A program made the translations under genes and the position numbers. The notes beneath the pieces were generated by a model. That model was not told the origin of the DNA. It saw only the letters and a list, made by a program, of their open reading frames with translations, and made no database searches. This document shows, in pieces, positions 23,135-29,367 of a stretch of 45,826 nucleotides of DNA; within the stretch, counting starts at the first letter, position 1; every line of letters begins with the position of its first letter. The DNA is taken from positions 1 to 45,826 of IMG/VR virus record IMGVR_UViG_3300031365_000002; one strand, written 5' to 3'. This stretch comes from a virus.

Positions 23135-23311
23135 TCGTAACATATTGACAATATCGTCCGGCGGTTTGTTATTCGGCTCATTCGTCTTATTCCATGCCGG
23201 ACACTTGAAACAAGGTTTGCCATTGTAACAGTAATTTTGATTGACAATTTTGTTCGGGCACTTACGGCAACAATAAATCAAATTATCGTTAGCTTTAGTT
23301 ATTGTCTTCAT
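23126..23311 (-). CDS. Cys-rich protein in cassette 3
   Basis: 61 residues with eight cysteines: YCCRKCPNKI, NYCYNGKPCFKCPAW. Likely binds zinc. Pro/Asn-rich end NEPNNKPPDD. Transcribed from promoter U3 and ended by hairpin D3. Such small Cys-rich proteins recur in phage early regions with unknown roles. Confidence 0.6.
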   Translation of the reverse strand: MKTITKANDNLIYCCRKCPNKIVNQNYCYNGKPCFKCPAWNKTNEPNNKPPDDIVNMLRNS

Positions 23312-23321
23312 ATCCTACCTA

Positions 23322-23394
23322 CCTTTCTGCTAACCGCTATAAACTTATCAAAGAACCTATACTTAAAGTATAACACATAAACAGAGTAATGCAA
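23322..23394 (-). promoter_or_regulatory. Leftward promoter U3 with palindromic operator
   Basis: Minus-strand -35 TTGCAT (23389-23394), 16-base spacer, -10 TATACT (23367-23372) within the inverted repeat TATACTTTAAGTATA (23358-23372), then AGGTTCTTTGATAAGTTTAT and the U2-identical 33 bases with AGCGGTTAGC. Matches U1 over the palindrome and AGGTTCTTTGATAA. Drives the small-gene cassettes leftwards. Confidence 0.7.
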
Positions 23395-23764
23395 ATAAAA
23401 AATAAAAAAGATAATGCAGATTGTAACCCATTGCAGCATATGGTGTTACGTCTTACTATAAAGCAGTAAATCTTTATACTGCGTATATCGGACTATGCCA
23501 TATAGGTTGTATGCTTGCGTCCTATAATAATGAAGGGTGGTAGGGCAGTCGGAAATATGAAGGTGGAGGTGGTAATACTACGACCAAATTATATTTCATA
23601 TTTTTAATGAAAAACACTTATATACCTATTTAAATGGCAATTATTCCCATTTAAAAATAGTTGGCTCAGTAGACTTTGAATGAAGTGCCTTCCTATGAAT
23701 ATTAGAGACTGGTTTGACTTGACTTTAAGCATATTTACACCTCAGATTATAAGGATTATATCAA
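23395..23764. ncRNA. Non-coding, hairpin-rich region (candidate ncRNA or origin)
   Basis: 370 bases without a credible gene but with a row of stem-loops: GTAAC-CCAT...ATGG-GTTAC (about 23417-23444); GCAGTA/TACTGC around AATCTTTA (about 23471-23490); TATAGG/CCTATA around a 14-base loop (about 23501-23526); AAATATGAA pairing with TTTCATATTT (about 23553-23605); and CTATTTAAATGG/CCATTTAAAAATAG (about 23626-23660). The middle part is G-rich (AGGTGGAGGTGG). It could be a structured RNA, a leader with attenuators, or a replication origin. Direction unclear. Confidence 0.4.
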
Positions 23765-24226
23765 TTATATAGATTTTAAGATTGGTTCATCTGGGTTCAT
23801 CCAAATTTGCCCCATTGGAACACCTTCAACTTTCATTAATATCCAGCCTTTAAAACTAAATAATCTGCCTTTTGCTTCTTTCTTCAATCTCTCATTTTCA
23901 GCCTGGAGTTGCTCGATAATTCGTATGGCAACATCGCCAGCACCTTCCCTAACTCTAAAAACATAATGACCCCCACGCTTTGAACTCTGCCAACAACACG
24001 CCCAGAACATCACGTTTTCTTGCAAGGCACTGATTATGCTTTCATTCCCCGACCAACCACCGGTCGAAAATTGATATATGTTATTAATACCATCAAAATA
24101 CCCAATATCGGCATATTTCCATCGCTCTTTGATATACTGCATCAAACTACAAAAGTCCTTATAATCCCATTCGGCAATTTTCTGCAATTCACTTTCTTCT
24201 GGATAGCCGTCTACATCCATAATCAT
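23765..24226 (-). CDS. Conserved hypothetical phage protein
   Basis: 153 residues. YPEESELQKIAEWDYKDF, then FSTGGWSGNESIISALQENV, WACCWQSSKRGGHYVFRV, a leucine-zipper-like IIEQLQAENERLKKEAKGR, and a C-terminal VEGVPMGQIWMNPDE. The STGGWSGNE...S.RGGHY core is a recurring unknown in phages. The coiled coil suggests oligomerisation. Its ATG (24226) directly follows the stop of the next upstream gene. Confidence 0.65.
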   Translation of the reverse strand: MIMDVDGYPEESELQKIAEWDYKDFCSLMQYIKERWKYADIGYFDGINNIYQFSTGGWSGNESIISALQENVMFWACCWQSSKRGGHYVFRVREGAGDVAIRIIEQLQAENERLKKEAKGRLFSFKGWILMKVEGVPMGQIWMNPDEPILKSI

Positions 24227-24427
24227 TTACCAAACAATATCTTTCAATTTCTTAATTTTAGCCACAAGCTGCACAATTTCAACCTGGAGTTGTTTTTGCA
24301 TCTCAATTACTCGACAATGCTCATCAAAAGCCAATTTCAATCTCTCATTTTCGGCCTGAATTAGTTCAAACCATTGTCGTAAACAAAGATTTTCTCGTTT
24401 AAGTTCATCAATTTGATTTACAGACAT
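24227..24427 (-). CDS. Coiled-coil protein
   Basis: 66 residues, nearly all one leucine-zipper-like helix (IDELKRENLCLRQWF, IQAENERLKLAFDEH, EIVQLVAKIKKLKDI). It shares the IQAENERLK element with the downstream protein (IIEQLQAENERLKKEA), so the two may pair or share ancestry. Good AGGAGAATG ribosome site. Confidence 0.6.
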   Translation of the reverse strand: MSVNQIDELKRENLCLRQWFELIQAENERLKLAFDEHCRVIEMQKQLQVEIVQLVAKIKKLKDIVW

Positions 24428-24449
24428 TTCATTCTCCTATAATAATTTG

Positions 24450-24671
24450 TTAATTTTTCTTCGGAAATAAGTTTTTTCTCCGTAAACACTTAGAATCTGT
24501 TATTGCTTTGTGCATAGCTTCTTGACATTCTTCGCAAATAAAGTGCCCTTTTCCACCGGCTGAAGCTATTTCTATTGTAAATAAACCACCATTACCATAC
24601 ATATAACATCTTTTAAAACCAGGAGGAATTACTTTTTTCTTTTTTTCACATACCATACAAAATAATTTCAT
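24450..24671 (-). CDS. Zinc-finger protein
   Basis: 73 residues with CMVCEKKKK near the start and FICEECQEAMHK in the middle: a four-Cys zinc site flanking a Gly-rich loop (GNGGLFTIEIASAGGKG). Basic C-terminus. ATGA overlap with the upstream gene. Function unknown. Confidence 0.6.
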   Translation of the reverse strand: MKLFCMVCEKKKKVIPPGFKRCYMYGNGGLFTIEIASAGGKGHFICEECQEAMHKAITDSKCLRRKNLFPKKN

Positions 24672-25117
24672 AATAACCTCTCAATATCTTTCCAAAACCC
24701 TAATTTCTGTGCTAAAAATCTAAATTGTTTCAATTTGCAAACCTTCCGCAAAGCTTGATAGTGGGCTTTCCAGCTTTTAATTTTATTCATATTTTTCAAA
24801 TATTTATTTAAAGCATCAATTGTTATTTTAAAATACATTTTTTGAACCAATAATCCATTTTTTGCAACAAAATTAAATTCTGCTCGCATAGCGTGATATT
24901 CACATAAAAATTCGGTTTTCTTTTTCCAGCACTTACATTTTGATTTAAAACACTTTCTATGTTGATTTTCGTGTTGATAAACAATTTCTCTATTTATTTT
25001 ACCTAACTTTTTATCAATATATATTTCACCATCATCTGCATCAAAAAATGCACTAACCTCAGATTTATTGGGTTTAAATGAAAATATAATAGAATTTCCT
25101 GGATGTTCATACACCAT
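24668..25117 (-). CDS. Second metallopeptidase-like protein (HENQH, EYHAMR)
   Basis: 149 residues from ATG 25117, supported by GAGAGG ten bases upstream (the longer start at 25183 overlaps the SEC-C gene by 77 bases). VYQHENQH has the HExxH spacing of a zinc site and CEYHAMRAEF matches the EYHAMR motif of the 21169-21558 protein, so the two appear homologous. Between the motifs there is an extra Cys/Lys-rich stretch (CFKSKCKCWKKK). The C-terminal half is helical and basic. Confidence 0.55.
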   Translation of the reverse strand: MVYEHPGNSIIFSFKPNKSEVSAFFDADDGEIYIDKKLGKINREIVYQHENQHRKCFKSKCKCWKKKTEFLCEYHAMRAEFNFVAKNGLLVQKMYFKITIDALNKYLKNMNKIKSWKAHYQALRKVCKLKQFRFLAQKLGFWKDIERLL

Positions 25118-25358
25118 CTTTAGTTGCCCTCTCATATTGCTTCTTATAGTATTTTGCTTCTTTTTCAAGTTCTTTCTTTGCAAGCGAACTTTCTTTATAA
25201 AGTTTGGTATTAACTTTATTCATACAGCAATGTTTGTATTTTTTACCAGATGCACAAAATGGACAAATATCATTCCGGCCAACTATTACCTCATTGTGTA
25301 TTTGTTGCAAATTAAGGGGGTTGCGGCCCAACCATTTAATCGTTTCCTGAAGGTTCAT
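25107..25358 (-). CDS. SEC-C motif protein
   Basis: 83 residues. GRNDICPFCASGKKYKHCC (residues 28-46) is the SEC-C zinc-binding motif (CxCxSGKKYKHCC type) known from SecA tails and many accessory proteins. The C-terminal helix KELEKEAKYYKKQYERA is charged. Probably a protein- or nucleic-acid-binding adaptor. Confidence 0.7.
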   Translation of the reverse strand: MNLQETIKWLGRNPLNLQQIHNEVIVGRNDICPFCASGKKYKHCCMNKVNTKLYKESSLAKKELEKEAKYYKKQYERATKDGV

Positions 25359-25361
25359 TTA

Positions 25362-25508
25362 TTACCTCAAAATTAACTTTTTAAGAAAATTTTTAAATCC
25401 CCACCATCGTTTTGAAGGATAACAACCTTCTATGCGTAAAATTGGTATTATCCATAAAGTATGCCAAAAACCATAACCATAACTACGTAATTCAAAATAT
25501 AAATTCAT
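25362..25508 (-). CDS. Small aromatic-rich protein
   Basis: 48 residues: NLYFELRSYGYGFWHTLWII, then PILRIEGCYPSKRWWGFKN and a basic hydrophobic end. ATGA overlap with the zinc-ribbon gene upstream. Possibly membrane surface associated; not recognised. Confidence 0.5.
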   Translation of the reverse strand: MNLYFELRSYGYGFWHTLWIIPILRIEGCYPSKRWWGFKNFLKKLILR

Positions 25509-25687
25509 TTTTCTATTACCTCAAAATTAATTACAGCCCAACATTTAGGGCATCGTAATCTTGGTGGAAAATTAATTAAATCTATATGCTCCTGTTTATT
25601 GTTCATAATACAAAGCTTTGGTAGAAACTTTTTTGTAGTTTCAAATTCAAAATCACAATTGCTACAACTTATTAGTATCTTTTCCAT
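25505..25687 (-). CDS. Zinc-ribbon protein
   Basis: 60 residues with CSNCDFEFE at 8-16 and CPKCWAVINFE near 46-56, a two-knuckle ribbon with 30 residues between. Start overlaps the upstream membrane protein gene by 26 bases. Unknown function. Confidence 0.6.
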   Translation of the reverse strand: MEKILISCSNCDFEFETTKKFLPKLCIMNNKQEHIDLINFPPRLRCPKCWAVINFEVIEK

Positions 25688-25886
25688 TTTTACTCCATAT
25701 TATAAAATTGTAAATATTTAAGAAAAATGCAGGAATTACAATAATAAACAATCCGTATACTTTCAATTTACAAGCAATATAGAACCATAATACTCCGGCG
25801 ACCAAATGTATTATCCAACCCCATCGGCATTTTCTACCAACTATATATTTACCTAAAATTTCCAAACAACCAGCAATCCAATCCAT
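25662..25886 (-). CDS. Membrane protein
   Basis: 74 residues: LEILGKYIVGRKCRWGWIIH, then two membrane helices (VAGVLWFYIACKL; YGLFIIVIPAFFLNIYNFII). The VGRK.RWGW....W..Y..K.YGL pattern recurs in small phage membrane proteins of the early region, with unknown function. One base separates its start from the polymerase stop. Confidence 0.6.
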   Translation of the reverse strand: MDWIAGCLEILGKYIVGRKCRWGWIIHLVAGVLWFYIACKLKVYGLFIIVIPAFFLNIYNFIIWSKNGKDTNKL

Positions 25887-25887
25887 A

Positions 25888-27732
25888 TTATTTTATTTCT
25901 CCATAGATTTTTCCAGAATTTATATCCACTGGAAGTGGTATTGAAAGTTTATAAGCATTTTCCAGAATTTCTTTTATAGCCAGTTTAATTTCTTCAGTAT
26001 ATTTAGAATTACATTCAAATACAATCTCGTCGTGCACAAGCAAAAGTATTCTCAAATCCCAATCTGGGTTTTCATCAGCTAATTCCAAACAATTTGCCGA
26101 AGCAATTCTTAGAACATCAGCAAACAATCCCTGAATCCTATGATTAAATGCTTGACGTTTGGCTTTACCACTTTCATATTTATTACTCGAATAAACTGCT
26201 TTTAAATGTCTGTATCTTCCTAATTCAGTTCTAACACATCCTTTTTTTCTTAATAAATTAGAACATTCAGTAATAGCTGGTTTAACTCCAGGATAAGTTT
26301 CAAAAAACAAATCCAAATATTCCTTAGCTTTTTCTACAGTTACATTAAGACTTTTAGACATACCATATTCCGTAGTCCCATAAGCAATTGGGAAGTTAAT
26401 TTTGTTTTTAGCATCATAACGTTCTGTCTTGAATTTCTCACAAACTTTAGCATAATCAGGATGTGTTCTATATAATTTTTCTTTTGGTATATCCAATTTA
26501 AAACAAGTATTTGCAGTAGTAAGATGTAAATCAATATCTTCTAAAAATGCCTCCATCATTACCTTATCCTGAGAAACGTGGGCCAAACCTCTAAGCTCTT
26601 GGCCGGAATAATCAGCAACAATAAGGTCTTTTCCAGATGCAGCAATAAAACAATTTCTTACATTTATTCCTAAATCATTTGACATTTCTTTTGGAAGCTG
26701 TTGTAAATTAGACGATTGTCTGCCGGTTACAGTTCCACAATTATTAAAAGAACCTCTATATCGTCCATCAGAATCAGGAATAAACTTTTTAATATATGTT
26801 GATTTCAACTTACAAGCCTGACGATATATATCCAAATACTGTACAAATTTGACAGTATCTTTATATTTTTGAATTACTGAAGTATCAACTTGATAATTTT
26901 CTTTTTTTGTTGTAGGAAGTTCGCAATTAAAACGATTTCTTAATATTTCAGCTAATTGTTTTGTTGAGTTAAAATTAACAGGACTAATCTTTTCATCATC
27001 ATCTAAAAAATTTGATTGAATATACCAGTTAATATTTAATTCTTTTAACATAAAAGTTTGGGAATCATCTATTATCTTGGTAAGTTCAATATCAAATTTC
27101 TTTATTTGTTCAGTATCCAAATATATGCCATTAATTTCCATATCCCTAAGAACAAACTGAAATGGCATTTCTATATCATAAAATAAATCTTCAAGGTCAT
27201 TTTTTATCAAACCCAAAGATGTTTTCTCCCATAATTGATAAGTCCAGATAGCATCGTTAAAAGCGTATTCGTAAAACTCTGAACTACTTCTATCCAAATC
27301 TTTGACTTCATCATATTTTTTGATTTCAGATTTAGGAACTTTCAAAACCCTCACAGCACAATCTTTAAGTCCATATTTTGAATTTTCGTTCAATAAATGT
27401 ATCGCTGTCATTGTACAATAAATGTTTTTAGTTATACCAATTTTTTCTTTATATAAAACTTTTAAATCAAAAGGTGCGTTGTGCATTATAACTAAATCAG
27501 CTTGTATAAGTAAATTAGAAAGAGATTTTTTAATTTCTAATTTATCAAATTTTTTAAGAGTGGTAAAATCAATATAAGCAACAAGATTACCATCACAAAG
27601 TGAAATTCCTTCAAGTTGCATAATATCATAATCCAATGATGTAGTTTCAGTGTCAAGTGAAAAAATATCAAAATTGGTTTTGGTAAGAAATCTTTGAAAC
27701 TCATCAAGATTTTTAACTACTATTTTTTTCAT
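25888..27732 (-). CDS. Family A DNA polymerase with 3'-5' exonuclease
   Basis: 614 residues. Exonuclease domain: DTET (Asp 27, Glu 29), HNAPFDLKVL (Asp 89), YAFNDAIW (Asp 160), so proofreading looks intact. Polymerase domain: motif A VADYSGQELR (Asp 374), motif B with Arg 438, Lys 442, Phe 447 and Tyr 451 (FPIAYG), motif C LLVHDEIVF (His-Asp-Glu 567-569). No 5'-3' exonuclease domain, as in T7-like polymerases, but somewhat short for one. It replicates the phage genome with the helicase, primase and SSB of the operon downstream. Confidence 0.95.
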   Translation of the reverse strand: MKKIVVKNLDEFQRFLTKTNFDIFSLDTETTSLDYDIMQLEGISLCDGNLVAYIDFTTLKKFDKLEIKKSLSNLLIQADLVIMHNAPFDLKVLYKEKIGITKNIYCTMTAIHLLNENSKYGLKDCAVRVLKVPKSEIKKYDEVKDLDRSSSEFYEYAFNDAIWTYQLWEKTSLGLIKNDLEDLFYDIEMPFQFVLRDMEINGIYLDTEQIKKFDIELTKIIDDSQTFMLKELNINWYIQSNFLDDDEKISPVNFNSTKQLAEILRNRFNCELPTTKKENYQVDTSVIQKYKDTVKFVQYLDIYRQACKLKSTYIKKFIPDSDGRYRGSFNNCGTVTGRQSSNLQQLPKEMSNDLGINVRNCFIAASGKDLIVADYSGQELRGLAHVSQDKVMMEAFLEDIDLHLTTANTCFKLDIPKEKLYRTHPDYAKVCEKFKTERYDAKNKINFPIAYGTTEYGMSKSLNVTVEKAKEYLDLFFETYPGVKPAITECSNLLRKKGCVRTELGRYRHLKAVYSSNKYESGKAKRQAFNHRIQGLFADVLRIASANCLELADENPDWDLRILLLVHDEIVFECNSKYTEEIKLAIKEILENAYKLSIPLPVDINSGKIYGEIK

Positions 27733-27884
27733 TATTTCTTTTCTATTAATTTATACAATTTTGGTAAATCTTCAAACAAAAGCTCATCTGTTAGTTCTTG
27801 TATTCTTTTTTGATTTGTAAGAATTTTAATATTCTCAAGCTTACGATTTATTTCTGTTTTTAAACTAAGTGTTCCATCAGGCAT
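27732..27884 (-). CDS. Hypothetical 50-residue helical protein
   Basis: Reads PDGTLSLKTEINRKLENIKI and ends LPKLYKLIEKK; helical and charged. The stop overlaps the polymerase ATG (TAATG), so it is translationally coupled to the polymerase and could be a polymerase cofactor. Unknown family. Confidence 0.55.
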   Translation of the reverse strand: MPDGTLSLKTEINRKLENIKILTNQKRIQELTDELLFEDLPKLYKLIEKK

Positions 27885-27887
27885 AAT

Positions 27888-27983
27888 TCACCTTCTTCTA
27901 TTTCTTCGATTTTCTAAACGAGTTACAAATCTGATATTTCCTCTTTCATAATTACCATTATTATCAATTCTATCATCTACCTC
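27888..27983 (-). pseudogene. C-terminal relic of an HNH homing endonuclease
   Basis: In the frame ending at TGA 27888-27890 the sequence reads VDDRIDNNGNYERGNIRFVT then RLENRRNRRR. This is the C-terminal signature of phage HNH endonucleases (D.IDNN.GYE.GN.RW.T..EN..N+R). There is no start codon and the N-terminal nuclease half is absent. It occupies most of the spacer between the RNase H and 27732-27884 genes, so a homing endonuclease once sat beside the polymerase gene. Confidence 0.6.
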
Positions 27984-28362
27984 CGTCAAAAAAATATTGC
28001 ACAATCCAATCAGCAGTTTTATTTTTTTCTCTCGGAATCCATTTAATAGACCAATAATCAAATTTACTCAATTCTGCTTTAGCCATATCTACAAGTTCTT
28101 GTAAATGTTCGTGGTTTATTCTCCAGCCCCAACTAATTTGTCCTGCTACAAGTTTGGAATCTGTAAAAATTTGACAACTATGTATTCCTTCTTTATGTGC
28201 TCTACGAATTGCTAAAATTAGTCCTTGATACTCGGCTTCGTTATTAGAAGCTCTACCCATAAGCTCTCCACCCCAAGCAACTTCATTTCTATCCTGATAG
28301 ATAATGTAGCCACAAGCTCCAATTCCTTTTCTTCTACCACCGTCAAAAAAGATGTTATTCAT
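27973..28362 (-). CDS. rnhA: Ribonuclease HI
   Basis: 129 residues. Active-site residues are visible: FDGGRRKG (Asp 7), NNEAEYQGL (Glu 43), FTDSKLV (Asp 68) and NKTADWIV (Asp 117). It would remove RNA from RNA-DNA hybrids and primers during replication, fitting its place beside the DNA polymerase gene. Closest in form to the archaeal/phage-type RNase HI without a hybrid-binding domain. Confidence 0.85.
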   Translation of the reverse strand: MNNIFFDGGRRKGIGACGYIIYQDRNEVAWGGELMGRASNNEAEYQGLILAIRRAHKEGIHSCQIFTDSKLVAGQISWGWRINHEHLQELVDMAKAELSKFDYWSIKWIPREKNKTADWIVQYFFDGGR

Positions 28363-28371
28363 TTTAAAAAC

Positions 28372-28692
28372 CTATTTTTTTCTTCCATTAGTTATAGTAA
28401 CTACATACGCATTACCTGCTAAATTAAGCCCATCTATAAAATATCTATCAATAATATAATCAACATCATCAATCAAAACTTTAGTAGGGGGTTTTATATC
28501 TTCGGAAATAAAATTAGAAATGCCTATAAATCTATTTGAATTAAGTTCCAATCCAAGTTTATATGAACGTTCAAACGCCCGTTTAGCAGCATCTTCTGTC
28601 CTTGCCACATAAATACTATCTTCATTTACTACCATATAATGTAGCAATATAGTAGTTTTCCCGCTATTGCGTGGTCTTGCTATTACTATCAT
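28372..28692 (-). CDS. Small P-loop ATPase
   Basis: 106 residues. Walker A RPRNSGKTT at residues 6-14 near the very N-terminus and Walker B KVLIDDVDY (about 72-80). It is much shorter than helicases or terminases, and resembles the N-terminal half of a P-loop ATPase that reads DNA-processing motifs. First gene of the leftward unit after the divergent promoter region. Role unknown; could be a helicase loader or partition-like ATPase. Confidence 0.6.
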   Translation of the reverse strand: MIVIARPRNSGKTTILLHYMVVNEDSIYVARTEDAAKRAFERSYKLGLELNSNRFIGISNFISEDIKPPTKVLIDDVDYIIDRYFIDGLNLAGNAYVVTITNGRKK

Positions 28693-28740
28693 TTTCTATC
28701 CTTTGAATTGCATTTAATTTACTCATTTTCTGTTTTCCAA

Positions 28741-28792
28741 AATAGTTGCTCTTCTATATATATAGCCAAAAAGACCCCGTTTTTGGTATAAT
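28741..28792 (-). promoter_or_regulatory. Leftward palindromic promoter PL2
   Basis: CCAAAAAGACCCCGTTTTTGG (28766-28786; 20 of its bases are shared with PL1) is a perfect 7-bp inverted repeat around GACCCCG. On the minus strand CTTTTTGG leads into CTATATATATAG (-10 region); on the plus strand TTTTTGG leads into TATAAT (28787-28792), so it may fire both ways. The downstream AGAGCAACTATTTT matches PL1's AGAGGCAACTATT. Confidence 0.55.
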
Positions 28793-28955
28793 CTCAAAAA
28801 TAGTTACAAAATTTCTACTTTTTTGATAAATTGTTACAACCAATAACTGTTATTACTATAATAATCGTTATAATTGATATAATCATTAATATAAACAAGA
28901 AATATACAAAAAAATTTTAAAAAAATTCTCAAAAGGGGGTCAAATGAGTGGAATT
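28793..28955. other. AT-rich divergent control region
   Basis: About 160 bases of roughly 85 percent A+T without genes, with TTATTACTATAATAA inverted repeat and repeated ATAAT/TTATAA steps, then CTCAAAAGGGGGTCAAATGAG. Likely an unwinding or replication-origin type region or the upstream contacts of the rightward promoter. Confidence 0.4.
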
Positions 28956-28990
28956 GTTATACCTTCTGGTATAGTATATAGAGGGGGTTG
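28956..28990 (+). promoter_or_regulatory. Rightward late promoter PR
   Basis: TATACC-TTCT-GGTATA inverted repeat (28958-28973) overlaps an extended -10 (TGG TATAGT, 28968-28975), followed by ATATAGAGGGGGTTG. The TTCTGGTATAGTATATAGAG core mirrors TTTTGGTATAATATATAGAG at PL1, so the three promoters share one recognition. It reads into the terminase and virion genes. Confidence 0.5.
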
Positions 28991-29266
28991 TTTTTATAGA
29001 GGTCTTTGACAATTTAATATTGAGCGGGCAGATGTGAAATTAACCGCAACCGTGTCCAAAGCAGATGAGCCTAAGGACTATTTGGGGGAGATGTAGAAAC
29101 AATATGTTTCTGCTAAAACTATAGATTCAGCGAAAAAATGACATCCCAAGAAGGGGGGAAGTTACTACCGACCCCTGTCAATCTTCAATCTGGTTGATAA
29201 TAGAGAAGACGCTAATCATATAGAATATTCAATATTATATAATTATATAATTAATCTGGGGTTATT
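28991..29266 (+). ncRNA. Structured leader of the virion operon
   Basis: About 275 bases without a gene between PR and the leader peptide. Stems seen: GCGG/CCGC (about 29024-29047), GTCC/GGAC (about 29053-29078), perfect AGAAAC-AATAT-GTTTCT (29094-29110), GGGG/CCCC (about 29153-29175). Base composition is notably less AT-rich than the flanks, which suggests constraint by RNA structure or a packaging (pac/cos) site next to the small terminase gene. No match to a known riboswitch was recognised. Confidence 0.4.
29234..29251. repeat. 18-bp perfect palindrome
   Basis: ATTATATAATTATATAAT is its own reverse complement, and is preceded by AATATTCAATATT. Just upstream of the terminase genes, it may be an operator or a small-terminase binding site. 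Confidence 0.55.
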
Positions 29267-29362
29267 ATGAACTACCAGAGGAACTTGGTCTATCTGGTAT
29301 TTATATTTTATAAAGTGAGTTCGGAGGGGTGTTCCTGCCCGTGCACCTCTCCACTCCATTGA
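29267..29362 (+). CDS. Possible 31-residue leader peptide
   Basis: ATG 29267 with GGGG five bases upstream. Hydrophobic start (NYQRNLVYLVFIFYK) and Cys-rich end (EGCSCPCTSPLH). The stop lies five bases before ATG 29368 of the small terminase gene, which itself lacks a ribosome site, suggesting translational coupling. The frame crosses the SD hairpin 29323-29352. Confidence 0.35.
   Translation: MNYQRNLVYLVFIFYKVSSEGCSCPCTSPLH
29323..29352 (+). other. Stem-loop GGAGGGGTG / CACCTCTCC
   Basis: A 9-bp stem with one G-U pair and a 12-base loop. It holds the only Shine-Dalgarno-like GGAGG before the terminase gene, so translation of the leader peptide would be needed to open it. No U tract follows, so it is not a terminator. 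Confidence 0.5.
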
Positions 29363-29367
29363 AAACT

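Noticed and set aside
21600-23400. CRISPR array
   Set aside because: Repeats are only two or three, of unequal type, flank genes, and have no regular spacers.
23395-23764. tRNA gene
   Set aside because: No GGTTCGA-type T-arm and no acceptor/anticodon arrangement on either strand.
28793-28920. Integration attachment site
   Set aside because: No integrase or tRNA-like sequence; the stretch is simply AT-rich.
29020-29140. Possible group I intron core (GGACTAT and ACTATAG-like pieces)
   Set aside because: The required pairing of GGACTAT with ATAGTCC is absent and no exon-joining gene surrounds it; no P3-P7 layout could be drawn.
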